From an uncultured Pelagibacteraceae bacterium (lineage in GTDB: Bacteria > Pseudomonadota > Alphaproteobacteria > Pelagibacterales > Pelagibacteraceae): a DNA stretch of 35,145 nucleotides. The notes beneath the pieces are model-generated. The model was not told where the DNA came from. It made no database searches and saw only the letters and a list, made by a program, of their open reading frames with translations. The stretch is from the NCBI GenBank assembly GCA_902555535.1, contig CACDTB010000009.1:1-35145 (forward strand). The letters are read 5' to 3'. Positions within the stretch are counted from its first letter, which is position 1. Every line of letters starts with the position of its first letter. Position numbers and translations under genes: made by a program. Below, one piece after another: positions 1 to 7,807 of the stretch.

Positions 1-195
1 CTCGAGATGAGAAAAAGACTTTATAATGACATTATTTCCAATTTTAACTTTAGGACCAATTACAACATAGGGTTCAATTAAAACATTTTTACCAATTTTT
101 GTATCATTTGAAAAAAAAACTGTTTCAGGACCTATCATTTTGACTCCTGATTTTATAAATTTACTTCTTAGTTTTTTTTGAGTTGTATCTTTCAT
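1..195 (-). CDS. glmU: GlmU C-terminal (acetyltransferase) domain, partial, cut by the window edge
   Basis: The minus strand reads 65 codons from an ATG at 195 to the window edge. The protein has the GlmU linker (K-SGVKMIGPETVFFS) followed by hexapeptide repeats of a left-handed beta-helix (IGPKVKIGNNVIIKSFSHLE). This is the start of the half of GlmU that acetylates glucosamine-1-phosphate for peptidoglycan and lipid A precursors. GlmU normally carries an N-terminal uridylyltransferase domain of about 220 residues. Here a stop codon lies 11 codons upstream of the ATG and the divergent phosphatase gene begins at 265, so that domain is not encoded contiguously. The gene is either a separate C-terminal protein or a truncated one. 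Pairing with a gph-like gene is a familiar alphaproteobacterial arrangement. The family call is solid; the domain loss is seen directly, but the rest of the gene is outside the window. Confidence 0.8.
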   Translation of the reverse strand, partial: MKDTTQKKLRSKFIKSGVKMIGPETVFFSNDTKIGKNVLIEPYVVIGPKVKIGNNVIIKSFSHLE

Positions 196-264
196 TTTGA
201 TATTATTTACATTAAGTATATAACTTGATTAATTCACAATTTATTTCTTTAAAATACTTTAATA

Positions 265-930
265 ATGAGACAGAAATTTACACTTTTATTTGATTTAGAC
301 GGTACCTTAGTAGATACAGCTCCAGATTTAATAAATGCACATAATCATGTAATGAAAAAATTTGGTTATCCTACAAAAACTTTAGGTGAATTAAAAAATG
401 CAGTCGGTAAAGGTGCAAAAGCTATGATGGCAAAAGCTAATGGTCAGTGGAAGTGGTTTGATGAAAAAATTCAAAATAAAATGACTGATGAATTTTTATC
501 TTATTATGGAAAAAATATTTTACATGAAAGTAAATTAATCAATGGTGTAAAGGAATTTTTAAATTGGTGTAAAAATGAAAATATTTCAATGGCAGTATGT
601 ACTAATAAAACTGAACATTTAGCTGTTGATCTTTTAAAAAAAATTGGAATTTATGATTACTTTGAATACGTTGCAGGATACAATACTTTTGATTATTGCA
701 AACCAGACCCTAGACATTTGACAACTGTAATTGAAATATTAGACGGTGATAAAAATAAATCATTAATGATTGGTGACAGTGAGACAGATGCTAATGCTGC
801 AAAAGCTGCTGAAATACCAATAATTTTATTAAAATATGGATATACAGAAAAAAGATCAAATGAGATTTATCATAATCACTTAATAAAAGACTTTGTAGGT
901 CTTGAAAAAATAGTATCTAAATATCTTTAA
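265..930 (+). CDS. gph: HAD-superfamily hydrolase, phosphoglycolate phosphatase type
   Basis: The 221-aa protein has all four HAD motifs: DLDGT with nucleophile D10 and acid/base D12, motif II threonine T113 in VCTNKT, lysine K146 in CKPDP, and the Mg-binding GDSETD with D171 and D175. An alpha-helical cap (about residues 20-95) places it in subfamily I like Gph, which hydrolyses 2-phosphoglycolate from oxidative damage and DNA repair. It starts 69 bases from the divergent glmU-like gene, so the promoters probably share that gap. Length matches the family (220-230 aa). Substrate is inferred from family resemblance; related HADs act on other small phosphate esters. Confidence 0.85.
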   Translation: MRQKFTLLFDLDGTLVDTAPDLINAHNHVMKKFGYPTKTLGELKNAVGKGAKAMMAKANGQWKWFDEKIQNKMTDEFLSYYGKNILHESKLINGVKEFLNWCKNENISMAVCTNKTEHLAVDLLKKIGIYDYFEYVAGYNTFDYCKPDPRHLTTVIEILDGDKNKSLMIGDSETDANAAKAAEIPIILLKYGYTEKRSNEIYHNHLIKDFVGLEKIVSKYL

Positions 931-973
931 TATTGATTAATTTAATTTAACTATTAAAACAAAATCACAAATT

Positions 974-978
974 AGGAG
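974..978 (+). promoter_or_regulatory. Shine-Dalgarno that fixes a TTG start for prpD
   Basis: AGGAG lies five bases before a TTG codon at 984. No ATG sits at a suitable distance, and the conserved PrpD N-terminus begins directly after the TTG, so the site supports the non-ATG start. Confidence 0.7.
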
Positions 979-983
979 TAATT

Positions 984-2486
984 TTGTTATTACATACAGT
1001 TAAAGTATATCCGTCAAAAATTAATCTTCCAAAGAAGAAACAGCTTGCTTGGAAAATTGCTGAGATAGCAAGTGATAACGCTAAATTAAACAAAGATGCA
1101 ATTGAAATGGTTATTAATAGAATTATTGATAATGCATCAGTTGCAATTGCCTCATTAAATAGAAAACCAGTGGTATCATCAAGAGAAATGGCCTTGAGGC
1201 ACCCTAGAAAATATGGTGCAACATTATTTGGTGTTAACTCAAAATTAAAATTTGATTGTGAATGGTCTGCATGGTCTAATGGAACTGCTGTTAGAGAATT
1301 AGATTTTCACGATACTTTCTTAGCCGCAGATTATAGTCATCCAGGTGATAATATCCCTCCTCTCATAAGTGTAGCACAACAAAATAAAAATAGCGGATTG
1401 GACTTATTAAAAGGGATAATTACTGCCTATGAAGTTCAGGTTAATTTAGTTAAAGGTATTTGTTTACATAAACATAAAGTAGATCACATCGCTCATTTGG
1501 GGCCAAGTGTAGCTGCGGGTTTGGGCACTATGCTAAAATTAAATACTGAAACGATTTATCAATCTATTCAACAGGCTTTACACACAACTATATCAACTAG
1601 ACAATCTAGAAAAGGAGAAATTTCAAGCTGGAAAGCTTATGCTCCTGCACATGCTGGTAAGTTAGCAATAGAAGCAGTTGATAGAGCTATGAGAGGCGAA
1701 GGTGCTCCTAGTCCGATTTATGAAGGTGAGGATAGCATTGTAGCAAGAATATTAGATGGAAAAAAAGCAAATTACAAAGTCCCATTACCAAAAAAAGGTG
1801 AGAGTAAAAAAGCTATTTTAGAAACATATACAAAAGAGTATTCTGCTGAATACCAGTCTCAGGCATTAATAGATTTAGCCAAAAAGCTAAAAAGAAAAAT
1901 TCCTAATTTAAATCTTATTAAAAAAATTGATATTTTTACAAGTCATCACACGCATTATGTAATTGGAACAGGTGCTAATGACCCTCAAAAAATGGATCCT
2001 AACGCTAGCAGGGAAACATTAGATCATTCTATAATGTATATCTTCGCCGTAGCTTTAGAGGATGGTAATTGGCATCATGTAAAATCTTATACGAAAGCAA
2101 GAGCTAATAAAAAAAGTACAATCAAAATTTGGAGATCAATTAAAACATATGAGGATAAAAAATGGACAAAAAAATACCACGACCCAAATCCAAAAAATAA
2201 ATCTTTTGGAGCAAAGGTTGTTGTAACACTTAACAATGGAAAAAAAATAACAGAAGAATTAGATAGAGCTGATGCTCACCCATATGGAGCAAGACCATTT
2301 AAGAGAGAAAATTATATAAATAAATTTTTAACTTTAACTGACAATATTTTAGATAAAAAAGAAAGTAATCGTTTTTTAAAAACAGTACAAAATTTAAAAA
2401 ATTTAAAATCTGGTCAACTTCATAAATTGAATATTGAAGTAAAAAAAAGCAAATTAAAACAAAATAAAAAAAAAGGAATTTTTTAA
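984..2486 (+). CDS. prpD: 2-methylcitrate dehydratase (MmgE/PrpD family)
   Basis: A 500-aa MmgE/PrpD protein, close to the usual 480-500. It dehydrates 2-methylcitrate to 2-methyl-cis-aconitate in the methylcitrate cycle, which turns propionyl-CoA into pyruvate and succinate. Family blocks include [15 protein letters not shown] (about 98-112), SHPGDNIPP (118-126), [14 protein letters not shown] in the middle and [18 protein letters not shown]. The C-terminal domain carries DAHPYGARP. Translation starts at TTG with a good Shine-Dalgarno. The stop codon overlaps the prpB start by one base (TAATG), so the genes are translationally coupled. Whether the final hydration uses an AcnD or a general aconitase cannot be told here; no aconitase is in the window. 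The C-terminal tail is lysine-rich. Confidence 0.92.
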   Translation: MLLHTVKVYPSKINLPKKKQLAWKIAEIASDNAKLNKDAIEMVINRIIDNASVAIASLNRKPVVSSREMALRHPRKYGATLFGVNSKLKFDCEWSAWSNGTAVRELDFHDTFLAADYSHPGDNIPPLISVAQQNKNSGLDLLKGIITAYEVQVNLVKGICLHKHKVDHIAHLGPSVAAGLGTMLKLNTETIYQSIQQALHTTISTRQSRKGEISSWKAYAPAHAGKLAIEAVDRAMRGEGAPSPIYEGEDSIVARILDGKKANYKVPLPKKGESKKAILETYTKEYSAEYQSQALIDLAKKLKRKIPNLNLIKKIDIFTSHHTHYVIGTGANDPQKMDPNASRETLDHSIMYIFAVALEDGNWHHVKSYTKARANKKSTIKIWRSIKTYEDKKWTKKYHDPNPKNKSFGAKVVVTLNNGKKITEELDRADAHPYGARPFKRENYINKFLTLTDNILDKKESNRFLKTVQNLKNLKSGQLHKLNIEVKKSKLKQNKKKGIF

Positions 2487-3382
2487 TGCACTTTGTAGAA
2501 AAAGAGCCAAGTCAAAAAAGATTAGATTTTGATCAAAAATTAAAATCAAATAAAATATTAAGAGTTCCAGGTGCATACAATCCTCTAACTGCAAAATTAA
2601 TAGAAGAAATTGGATATGATGCAGTTTATGTTTCAGGTGGAGTAATGGCTAATGACCTTGGATTTCCAGATATTGGTCTAACAACACTTCAAGATGTTAG
2701 CACAAGATCTTATTTAATTTCTAGAGTTACTAATCTTCCAACAATAGTTGATATAGATACAGGATTTAAATCTTGTAAAGAAACTATAGAGACATTTGAA
2801 GAATTTGGAATAACAGGAGTTCATTTAGAAGATCAGATTGAAAGAAAAAGATGTGGACATCTTGAAAATAAAGAACTTATTTCAACAAATGACATGGTTA
2901 AAAAAATTAAAGAATGTGTTGATGCCAAAAAAGATAAAAATTTTAAAATTATTGCGCGTTCAGATGCTAAAAGTGTTGAAGGCATTGATAAAATGATTGA
3001 AAGATGTAAAGCCTACATTGATGCAGGTGCCGAAATTATATTCCCAGAAGCTCTTCAAGATGAAAAAGATTTTGAAAAAGTTCGTAAAAAATTATCTGGT
3101 TATTTATTAGCTAATATGACTGAATTTGGTAAATCAAAATTATTTAATTATAAAGAATTAGAAAATTTTGGATATAATATTGTAATTTATCCAGTAACGA
3201 CACAAAGATTGGCTATGAAAAATGTTGAAGATGGATTAAGAGACATTTATGCAAATGGACACCAAAAGAATATTATAGATAAAATGCAAACTAGAAAAAG
3301 ACTTTATGAATTAGTTGATTATGAAAAATATAATTCATTAGATGAGAAAATTTATAATTTTAGTACGGAAGGGCATGAATAA
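2486..3382 (+). CDS. prpB: methylisocitrate lyase
   Basis: A 298-aa member of the ICL/PEPM superfamily that cleaves 2-methylisocitrate to pyruvate and succinate. Seen in the sequence: YVSGG (48-52), the metal-binding DIDTG (89-93), HLEDQ (113-117), and the signature KRCGH (121-125) with catalytic C123. IARSD (156-160) replaces the more common IARTD. A TIM-barrel C-terminus includes NMTEFGKS (210-217). It begins on the last base of the prpD stop and ends on the first base of the prpC start, both as TAATG, indicating a coupled operon. Length and motifs fit PrpB better than isocitrate lyase (which is much longer) or phosphoenolpyruvate mutase. Confidence 0.92.
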   Translation: MHFVEKEPSQKRLDFDQKLKSNKILRVPGAYNPLTAKLIEEIGYDAVYVSGGVMANDLGFPDIGLTTLQDVSTRSYLISRVTNLPTIVDIDTGFKSCKETIETFEEFGITGVHLEDQIERKRCGHLENKELISTNDMVKKIKECVDAKKDKNFKIIARSDAKSVEGIDKMIERCKAYIDAGAEIIFPEALQDEKDFEKVRKKLSGYLLANMTEFGKSKLFNYKELENFGYNIVIYPVTTQRLAMKNVEDGLRDIYANGHQKNIIDKMQTRKRLYELVDYEKYNSLDEKIYNFSTEGHE

Positions 3383-4506
3383 TGAGTGACGAAATTAAAA
3401 AGGGATTATTAGGTATTGTTGTCGATGAAACTGAAGTTTCAAAAGTAATGCCTGAAATTAATTCTTTAACTTATAGAGGATATGCTGCTCAAGATTTATG
3501 TGAATATTGTAGATTTGAAGAAGTTGCCTACTTAATATTAAACAAAGACCTACCCAACTCAATAGAACTTAAAAACTTTGAACGAGAAGAAAGAAATAAT
3601 AGAGAACTTACAAAAAATTTATATGAAATTATAAAACATATGCCAAAAAAATCCCACCCAATGGATGTAGCAAGAACTGCTGTTAGTGTGATGGGGCTAG
3701 AGGATAAAGAAACTACAGATTCTTCTCTTGAGGCAAACACAAGAAAAGCACTAAGAATTTTTGCAAAAACACCTACTGCATTAGCAGCTTTTTATAGAAT
3801 AAGAAAAGGAAAGAAAATTATTAAACCAAAGAAAAATTTAACCTTTGCTGAAAACTTTTTTTATATGTGTTTTGGTAAAGTACCTCATAAGGAAATCGTT
3901 AAAGCTTTTGATGTATCTTTAATTTTATATGCTGAACATAGTTTTAATGTTTCAACTTTTACAGCTAGAACAATTACTAGCAGCTTATCAGATATACACG
4001 GTGCAATAACTGGAGCAATTGCTAGTTTAAAAGGTCCACTTCATGGTGGTGCTAATGAAGAAGTGATGCATATGATGAATAAAATTAAAAAGCCAGAAAA
4101 TGCAATGAAATGGATTAATAATGCTCTTAAAAACAAAGATTTGGTAATGGGATTTGGACATAGGGTTTACAAATCAGGAGATTCAAGAGTTCCAACTATG
4201 AGGAAATATTTTGGTAAAGTTGCTAGACTTAAAAAAGATAAAAAATTTGAAAAAATCTATGACATCGTTGAAAAAGTAATGATCAAGAAAAAAAATATAC
4301 ACCCTAACGTAGATTATCCAACTGGGCCCACTTATCATCTTATGGGTTTTGATACAGATTTTTTTACTCCAATATTTGTAATTTCAAGAATTACTGGTTG
4401 GTCTGCTCACATAATGGAGCAGCACGCTGCCAACAAACTAATTAGACCATTGGCAAGCTATAAAGGTAGCAAGCACCGAAAAGTTGTACAGCTTAATCAA
4501 AGATAA
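3382..4506 (+). CDS. prpC: 2-methylcitrate synthase / citrate synthase family
   Basis: A 374-aa short citrate-synthase-type enzyme. Catalytic residues are visible: H185 in AEHSFN, H260 in GFGHRVY and D311 in NVDYPTGP; HGGANE (221-226) is the CoA/oxaloacetate site. Position as the third gene after prpD and prpB points to condensation of propionyl-CoA with oxaloacetate, and the length matches PrpC (370-390 aa) rather than the roughly 430-aa hexameric GltA. No propionyl-CoA synthetase (prpE) or PrpR regulator is adjacent, so propionyl-CoA probably comes from amino-acid, odd-chain or DMSP-type catabolism. The gene runs tail-to-tail into the small lipoprotein gene on the opposite strand with one base between the stops. 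Confidence 0.92.
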   Translation: MSDEIKKGLLGIVVDETEVSKVMPEINSLTYRGYAAQDLCEYCRFEEVAYLILNKDLPNSIELKNFEREERNNRELTKNLYEIIKHMPKKSHPMDVARTAVSVMGLEDKETTDSSLEANTRKALRIFAKTPTALAAFYRIRKGKKIIKPKKNLTFAENFFYMCFGKVPHKEIVKAFDVSLILYAEHSFNVSTFTARTITSSLSDIHGAITGAIASLKGPLHGGANEEVMHMMNKIKKPENAMKWINNALKNKDLVMGFGHRVYKSGDSRVPTMRKYFGKVARLKKDKKFEKIYDIVEKVMIKKKNIHPNVDYPTGPTYHLMGFDTDFFTPIFVISRITGWSAHIMEQHAANKLIRPLASYKGSKHRKVVQLNQR

Positions 4507-4507
4507 T

Positions 4508-4681
4508 TTAATCTAAGTCTAGGTCCCCACATGTAGTTTTTGTAAAAACACATGTTGAATAGTGATATGTGGTTTTAACATCTTTAACAACTCCAAGAGC
4601 TGTACCTTCAATTGTTCCTGTAACGGTATTGCATGATGTAATAAATAAATAAATAAAAATAATTAAATATTTTTTATACAT
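4508..4681 (-). CDS. small lipoprotein of unknown function
   Basis: A 57-aa reading frame starts at an ATG (4681) seven bases after the nrdB stop and ends one base before the prpC end. The protein is a short lysine-containing N-terminus, a hydrophobic stretch (YLIIFIYLFI) and an ITSC lipobox with C17, then 40 polar residues with cysteines at 44 and 51 and an acidic DLDLD tail. This is a type II signal peptide followed by a tiny exported domain. It resembles entericidin-like small lipoproteins in size and lipobox but not in the rest, so I do not name it. It is probably carried on the nrdAB transcript, or expressed by itself from within nrdB. No clear ribosome site is present. Confidence 0.65.
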   Translation of the reverse strand: MYKKYLIIFIYLFITSCNTVTGTIEGTALGVVKDVKTTYHYSTCVFTKTTCGDLDLD

Positions 4682-4688
4682 TTTTTAT

Positions 4689-5696
4689 TTAGCTGAATGC
4701 TTCTGCCCAAGTACCTTGAGTTGATGCTTTAGAATATTCTGTTGCACGACCCTCAAAGAAATTCATATGCTCAACAGCATTAAGCATCGTATCTAACCAA
4801 GTTAATGGATTTTTTTGAACATCATAAATTGGTTCCAATCCTAACTGATCAAGTCTTCTATTTGCAATAAATCTTATATAATCTTTAACCTGTTGTGCTG
4901 TTAAACCTTCCATTGGACCCATTTCAAAAGCCAAATCAATAAAAGCGTCTTCATGCTCTACAATAGTTCTACAAGCTTCATAAAGTTCTTTTTTTAATTT
5001 TGGAGTCCAGATTTCAGGATTTTCTTTTATAAACTCTTTAAAAATTCTAATCATTGAATTGCAATGAAGAGTCTCGTCTCTTACAGACCAAGTGACTATC
5101 TGCCCCATTCCTTTCATCTTGTTGTGTCTTGGAAAATTTAACAAAATAGCAAAACTTGCAAACAACTGTAAACCTTCTGTGAAAGCACTAAACACAGCAA
5201 CTGTTTTTGCTATGTCTTCTTTTGAATTTACATTAAAACCTTGCATGTAGTCGTACTTGTCTTTCATTTCTTTATATTTCATGAAAGCTGAGTATTCTGA
5301 CTCGGGCATACCAATTGTATCTAGCAGATGAGAATAAGCTGCAACATGTACTGTTTCCATCGCAGCAAAAGCTGTCATCATCATTAAGACTTCTGTTGGT
5401 TTAAAAACAGTAGTGTAATGTCTCAGGTAACAGTTATTCACCTCAACATCAGCCTGAGTAAAAAATCTAAAAATTTGCGTTAGTAAATTTTTTTCTGGTT
5501 GAGATAAATTTTTTTGCCAATCCCTTACATCATCACCAAGAGGAACTTCTTCTGGTAACCAGTGAATTCTTTGTTGAGTTAACCATGCGTCGTAGCACCA
5601 TGGATATCTAAAAGGTTTATAAACAGGATTTTCAACTAGTAATCCCTTTTTTTTGGGTTGAATAATTTCTTTATTAATTTTTTCTGCTACTGACAT
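4689..5696 (-). CDS. nrdB: ribonucleoside-diphosphate reductase, beta subunit (class I)
   Basis: The protein carries the di-metal site and radical of class I R2 proteins. Numbering from the ATG at 5696, the ligands are D83, E114 and H117 (AMETVH), E174 (TEGLQL), and E208/H211 (RDETLH). Radical Y121 sits seven residues after E114, the E. coli spacing (E115/Y122). It generates the radical that starts ribonucleotide reduction in NrdA. An in-frame GTG at 5705 overlaps a GAGGAG Shine-Dalgarno (5705-5710), whereas the ATG at 5696 has that site eight bases upstream, so I use 5696 (335 aa). The start lies inside the end of nrdA, so translation is coupled. A conventional tyrosyl-radical enzyme is expected; metal identity cannot be read from sequence. 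Confidence 0.93.
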   Translation of the reverse strand: MSVAEKINKEIIQPKKKGLLVENPVYKPFRYPWCYDAWLTQQRIHWLPEEVPLGDDVRDWQKNLSQPEKNLLTQIFRFFTQADVEVNNCYLRHYTTVFKPTEVLMMMTAFAAMETVHVAAYSHLLDTIGMPESEYSAFMKYKEMKDKYDYMQGFNVNSKEDIAKTVAVFSAFTEGLQLFASFAILLNFPRHNKMKGMGQIVTWSVRDETLHCNSMIRIFKEFIKENPEIWTPKLKKELYEACRTIVEHEDAFIDLAFEMGPMEGLTAQQVKDYIRFIANRRLDQLGLEPIYDVQKNPLTWLDTMLNAVEHMNFFEGRATEYSKASTQGTWAEAFS

Positions 5697-7627
5697 GATA
5701 GACACTCCTCGTACTCTGGCTCTTCATTAGATTGTTGATTTTTAGATTTATAAACGTTAGCTGTAATATCTGTTGATTTAGCATCGTTAATATTTTCAGC
5801 GCGTTGAATTGATTTTGATCTGCAATAATAAAGGCTCTTTAAGCCTTTCTTCCAAGCATCAAAATGAATTTTATGTAATTCTTTTTTGTGAACATCTGCT
5901 GGTAAAAATAAATTTACTGATTGTGCTTGCGAAATAAATGGAGTTCTATCTCCGCTTAGCTCAATTATCCAATTTTGGTTAAGTTCAAAAGCTGTTTTAA
6001 ATACATCTTTTTCTAGGTCTGTAAGAAAATTCAAATGGTTTACTGATCCTTGATTGGTGGTAATAGTAGACCAAGTCTCATCATCATTTTTACCATGCGA
6101 TTGAAGAATTTCCTCTAAATATCTATTTCTGACATTAAAAGATCCTGAAAGAGTCTTATGTGTGTAACTATTTGCAGCAACAGGCTCTACACCTGGAGAT
6201 GCTCCTCCACAAATAATTGAGATTGAAGCAGTTGGAGCTATCGCAGTCTTATTAGAAAATCTTTCATTATAACCATATTCAGCTGCATCAGGACAAGCGC
6301 CTCTTTCTTTAGCTAAATCTTTAGAAGCTTGGTTTACTTTTTCATGTATGTTTTTAAATATTTTTTTATTCCATGACTTGGCCATTACAGATTCAAGTGG
6401 GATTCTATTTTTTTGTAAAAAAGAATGAAAACCCATCACACCTAAACCTACACTTCTTTCTCTTTCAGCAGAGTATTTTGCGTCTTTAAATTGATCAGGT
6501 GCTTTATTAATAAAATCAGATAAAACATTATCTAAAAATCTCATCACATCACTAATCATATCAGGGTCATCTTTCCACTCATCATATTTTTCTAAATTTA
6601 ATGACGATAAGCAGCAAACTGCTGTTCTATCTCTTCCATCTTTATCTATTCCTGTAGGTAGTGTTATTTCACTACATAAATTGGAAGTTTTAACTGTAAG
6701 ATTTGCTAATTTATGATGTTGAGGAATTTGTCTATTAACTGTATCAATATAAATTATATAAGGCTCACCAGTTTCAATTCTAGCAGTTAACAATCTTATC
6801 CATAGATTTCTTGCAGAAATAGTTTGTTGAACGCTACCATCAGCAGGACTTTTAAGTGCCCATTGTTCATCTGTTTCTACTGCTCTCATAAAAGCATCCG
6901 AAACTAGAACACCATGATGCAAGTTTAATGCTTTTCTATTTGGATCTCCTCCTGTTGGTCTTCTCATTTCAATAAATTCTTCTATCTCTGGATGATCAAT
7001 TGGTAAATAACATGCAGCAGAACCTCTTCTTAATGAACCTTGGCTAATAGCCATGGTTAAAGAATCCATAACTTTTATAAATGGAATTATCCCAGAAGTT
7101 TTTCCAACTCTTCCAATTTTTTCACCAATAGATCTTAAGTTACCCCAGTAGCTTCCAATGCCTCCACCTTTTGCTGCTAACCAAACATTCTCGCTCCATA
7201 AATCAAGAATGCCTCCTAAACTATCTGAGGCTTCATTTAAAAAACACGAAATTGGCAATCCTCTTTTTGTACCACCATTTGATAGAACTGGTGTTGCTGG
7301 CATAAACCAGAGATTACTAATGTAATTGTAAATTCTTTGAGCATGTAAATTATTATCTGAATACGTGCTTGCTACTCTAGCAAATAAATCTTGATAAGAT
7401 TCGTTTAAACCTAAGTATCTATCTTTTAAAGTTGCTTTGCCAAAGTCAGTAAGGTTTGCATCTTTAGAACGATCAATTTTAATTATAATCCCTTTATCAT
7501 TTTGAAATAATTCCGTATCGTTATTTAAAGAGAAAAGATCAGGTTTATTTATTTTTGAAACTTCCTTAACTTCAGGGCTATATTCAGAGACAGCTTTTTT
7601 GAGAGCTTGAGAAAGAATCTTATTCAT
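5687..7627 (-). CDS. nrdA: ribonucleoside-diphosphate reductase, alpha subunit, lacking an ATP-cone
   Basis: The catalytic subunit, 646 aa, reduces ribonucleotides to deoxyribonucleotides. Active-site residues are visible: C128 (ISCFL), the N316-C318-E320 triad in TSNLCSE, C338/C339 (AVCCLSSLN), the radical-transfer pair Y600-Y601 (SLYYCRSK) and the C-terminal redox pair C642/C645 in ECLSCQ. E. coli NrdA has 761 residues including an N-terminal ATP-cone that mediates dATP inhibition. Here the first 65 residues look like an unstructured linker and run straight into the substrate-binding core, so the overall-activity site seems absent. Its end overlaps nrdB. The divergent 180-base gap to the phosphomutase carries a plausible promoter and palindrome. 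Confidence 0.94.
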   Translation of the reverse strand: MNKILSQALKKAVSEYSPEVKEVSKINKPDLFSLNNDTELFQNDKGIIIKIDRSKDANLTDFGKATLKDRYLGLNESYQDLFARVASTYSDNNLHAQRIYNYISNLWFMPATPVLSNGGTKRGLPISCFLNEASDSLGGILDLWSENVWLAAKGGGIGSYWGNLRSIGEKIGRVGKTSGIIPFIKVMDSLTMAISQGSLRRGSAACYLPIDHPEIEEFIEMRRPTGGDPNRKALNLHHGVLVSDAFMRAVETDEQWALKSPADGSVQQTISARNLWIRLLTARIETGEPYIIYIDTVNRQIPQHHKLANLTVKTSNLCSEITLPTGIDKDGRDRTAVCCLSSLNLEKYDEWKDDPDMISDVMRFLDNVLSDFINKAPDQFKDAKYSAERERSVGLGVMGFHSFLQKNRIPLESVMAKSWNKKIFKNIHEKVNQASKDLAKERGACPDAAEYGYNERFSNKTAIAPTASISIICGGASPGVEPVAANSYTHKTLSGSFNVRNRYLEEILQSHGKNDDETWSTITTNQGSVNHLNFLTDLEKDVFKTAFELNQNWIIELSGDRTPFISQAQSVNLFLPADVHKKELHKIHFDAWKKGLKSLYYCRSKSIQRAENINDAKSTDITANVYKSKNQQSNEEPEYEECLSCQ

Positions 7628-7660
7628 AAAAGTTTAATATATTTTGTTATTAATACGAAA

Positions 7661-7691
7661 ACAACTATATGTTGTAGGCGTTTGTTGTAAA
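7661..7691 (-). promoter_or_regulatory. likely nrdA promoter with a palindrome over the -10 box
   Basis: On the minus strand TTTACA (7691-7686) and TATAGT (7669-7664) are separated by 16 bases, each one mismatch from the sigma-70 consensus, and would start RNA about 30 bases before nrdA. The inverted repeat ACAAC-N5-GTTGT (7661-7675) covers the -10 box, a position suited to a repressor. It does not align with the NrdR-box consensus. The call rests on pattern only, in an AT-rich background. Confidence 0.45.
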
Positions 7692-7698
7692 TATACTA

Positions 7699-7704
7699 TA
7701 TAAT
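7699..7704 (+). promoter_or_regulatory. possible -10 box for the phosphohexomutase gene
   Basis: A perfect TATAAT lies about 100 bases before the gene at 7808. No good -35 is 16-18 bases upstream. Such hexamers arise by chance in AT-rich DNA, so support is weak. Confidence 0.25.
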
Positions 7705-7807
7705 CATTTAAACAACAGAACATTTATAGAACGCGACAATATGATAATCAATAAAAAAATTAAATTTTTTCCAAGAAATTAACATAAAAAGAGTAAGTAA
7801 ATACCTA

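Noticed and set aside
4529..4555. Hairpin ACATGT...ACATGT as terminator for prpC
   Set aside because: The stem has a bulge, no T-run follows and the sequence is explained as the 3' end of the small lipoprotein gene.
4508..4681. Small lipoprotein as entericidin
   Set aside because: Only the lipobox and size are similar; entericidin sequence after the cysteine is not matched.
7661..7675. Palindrome near nrdA as an NrdR box
   Set aside because: It is an odd-length 15-mer with arms ACAAC/GTTGT and does not align with the 16-bp NrdR consensus; kept only as an unassigned inverted repeat.
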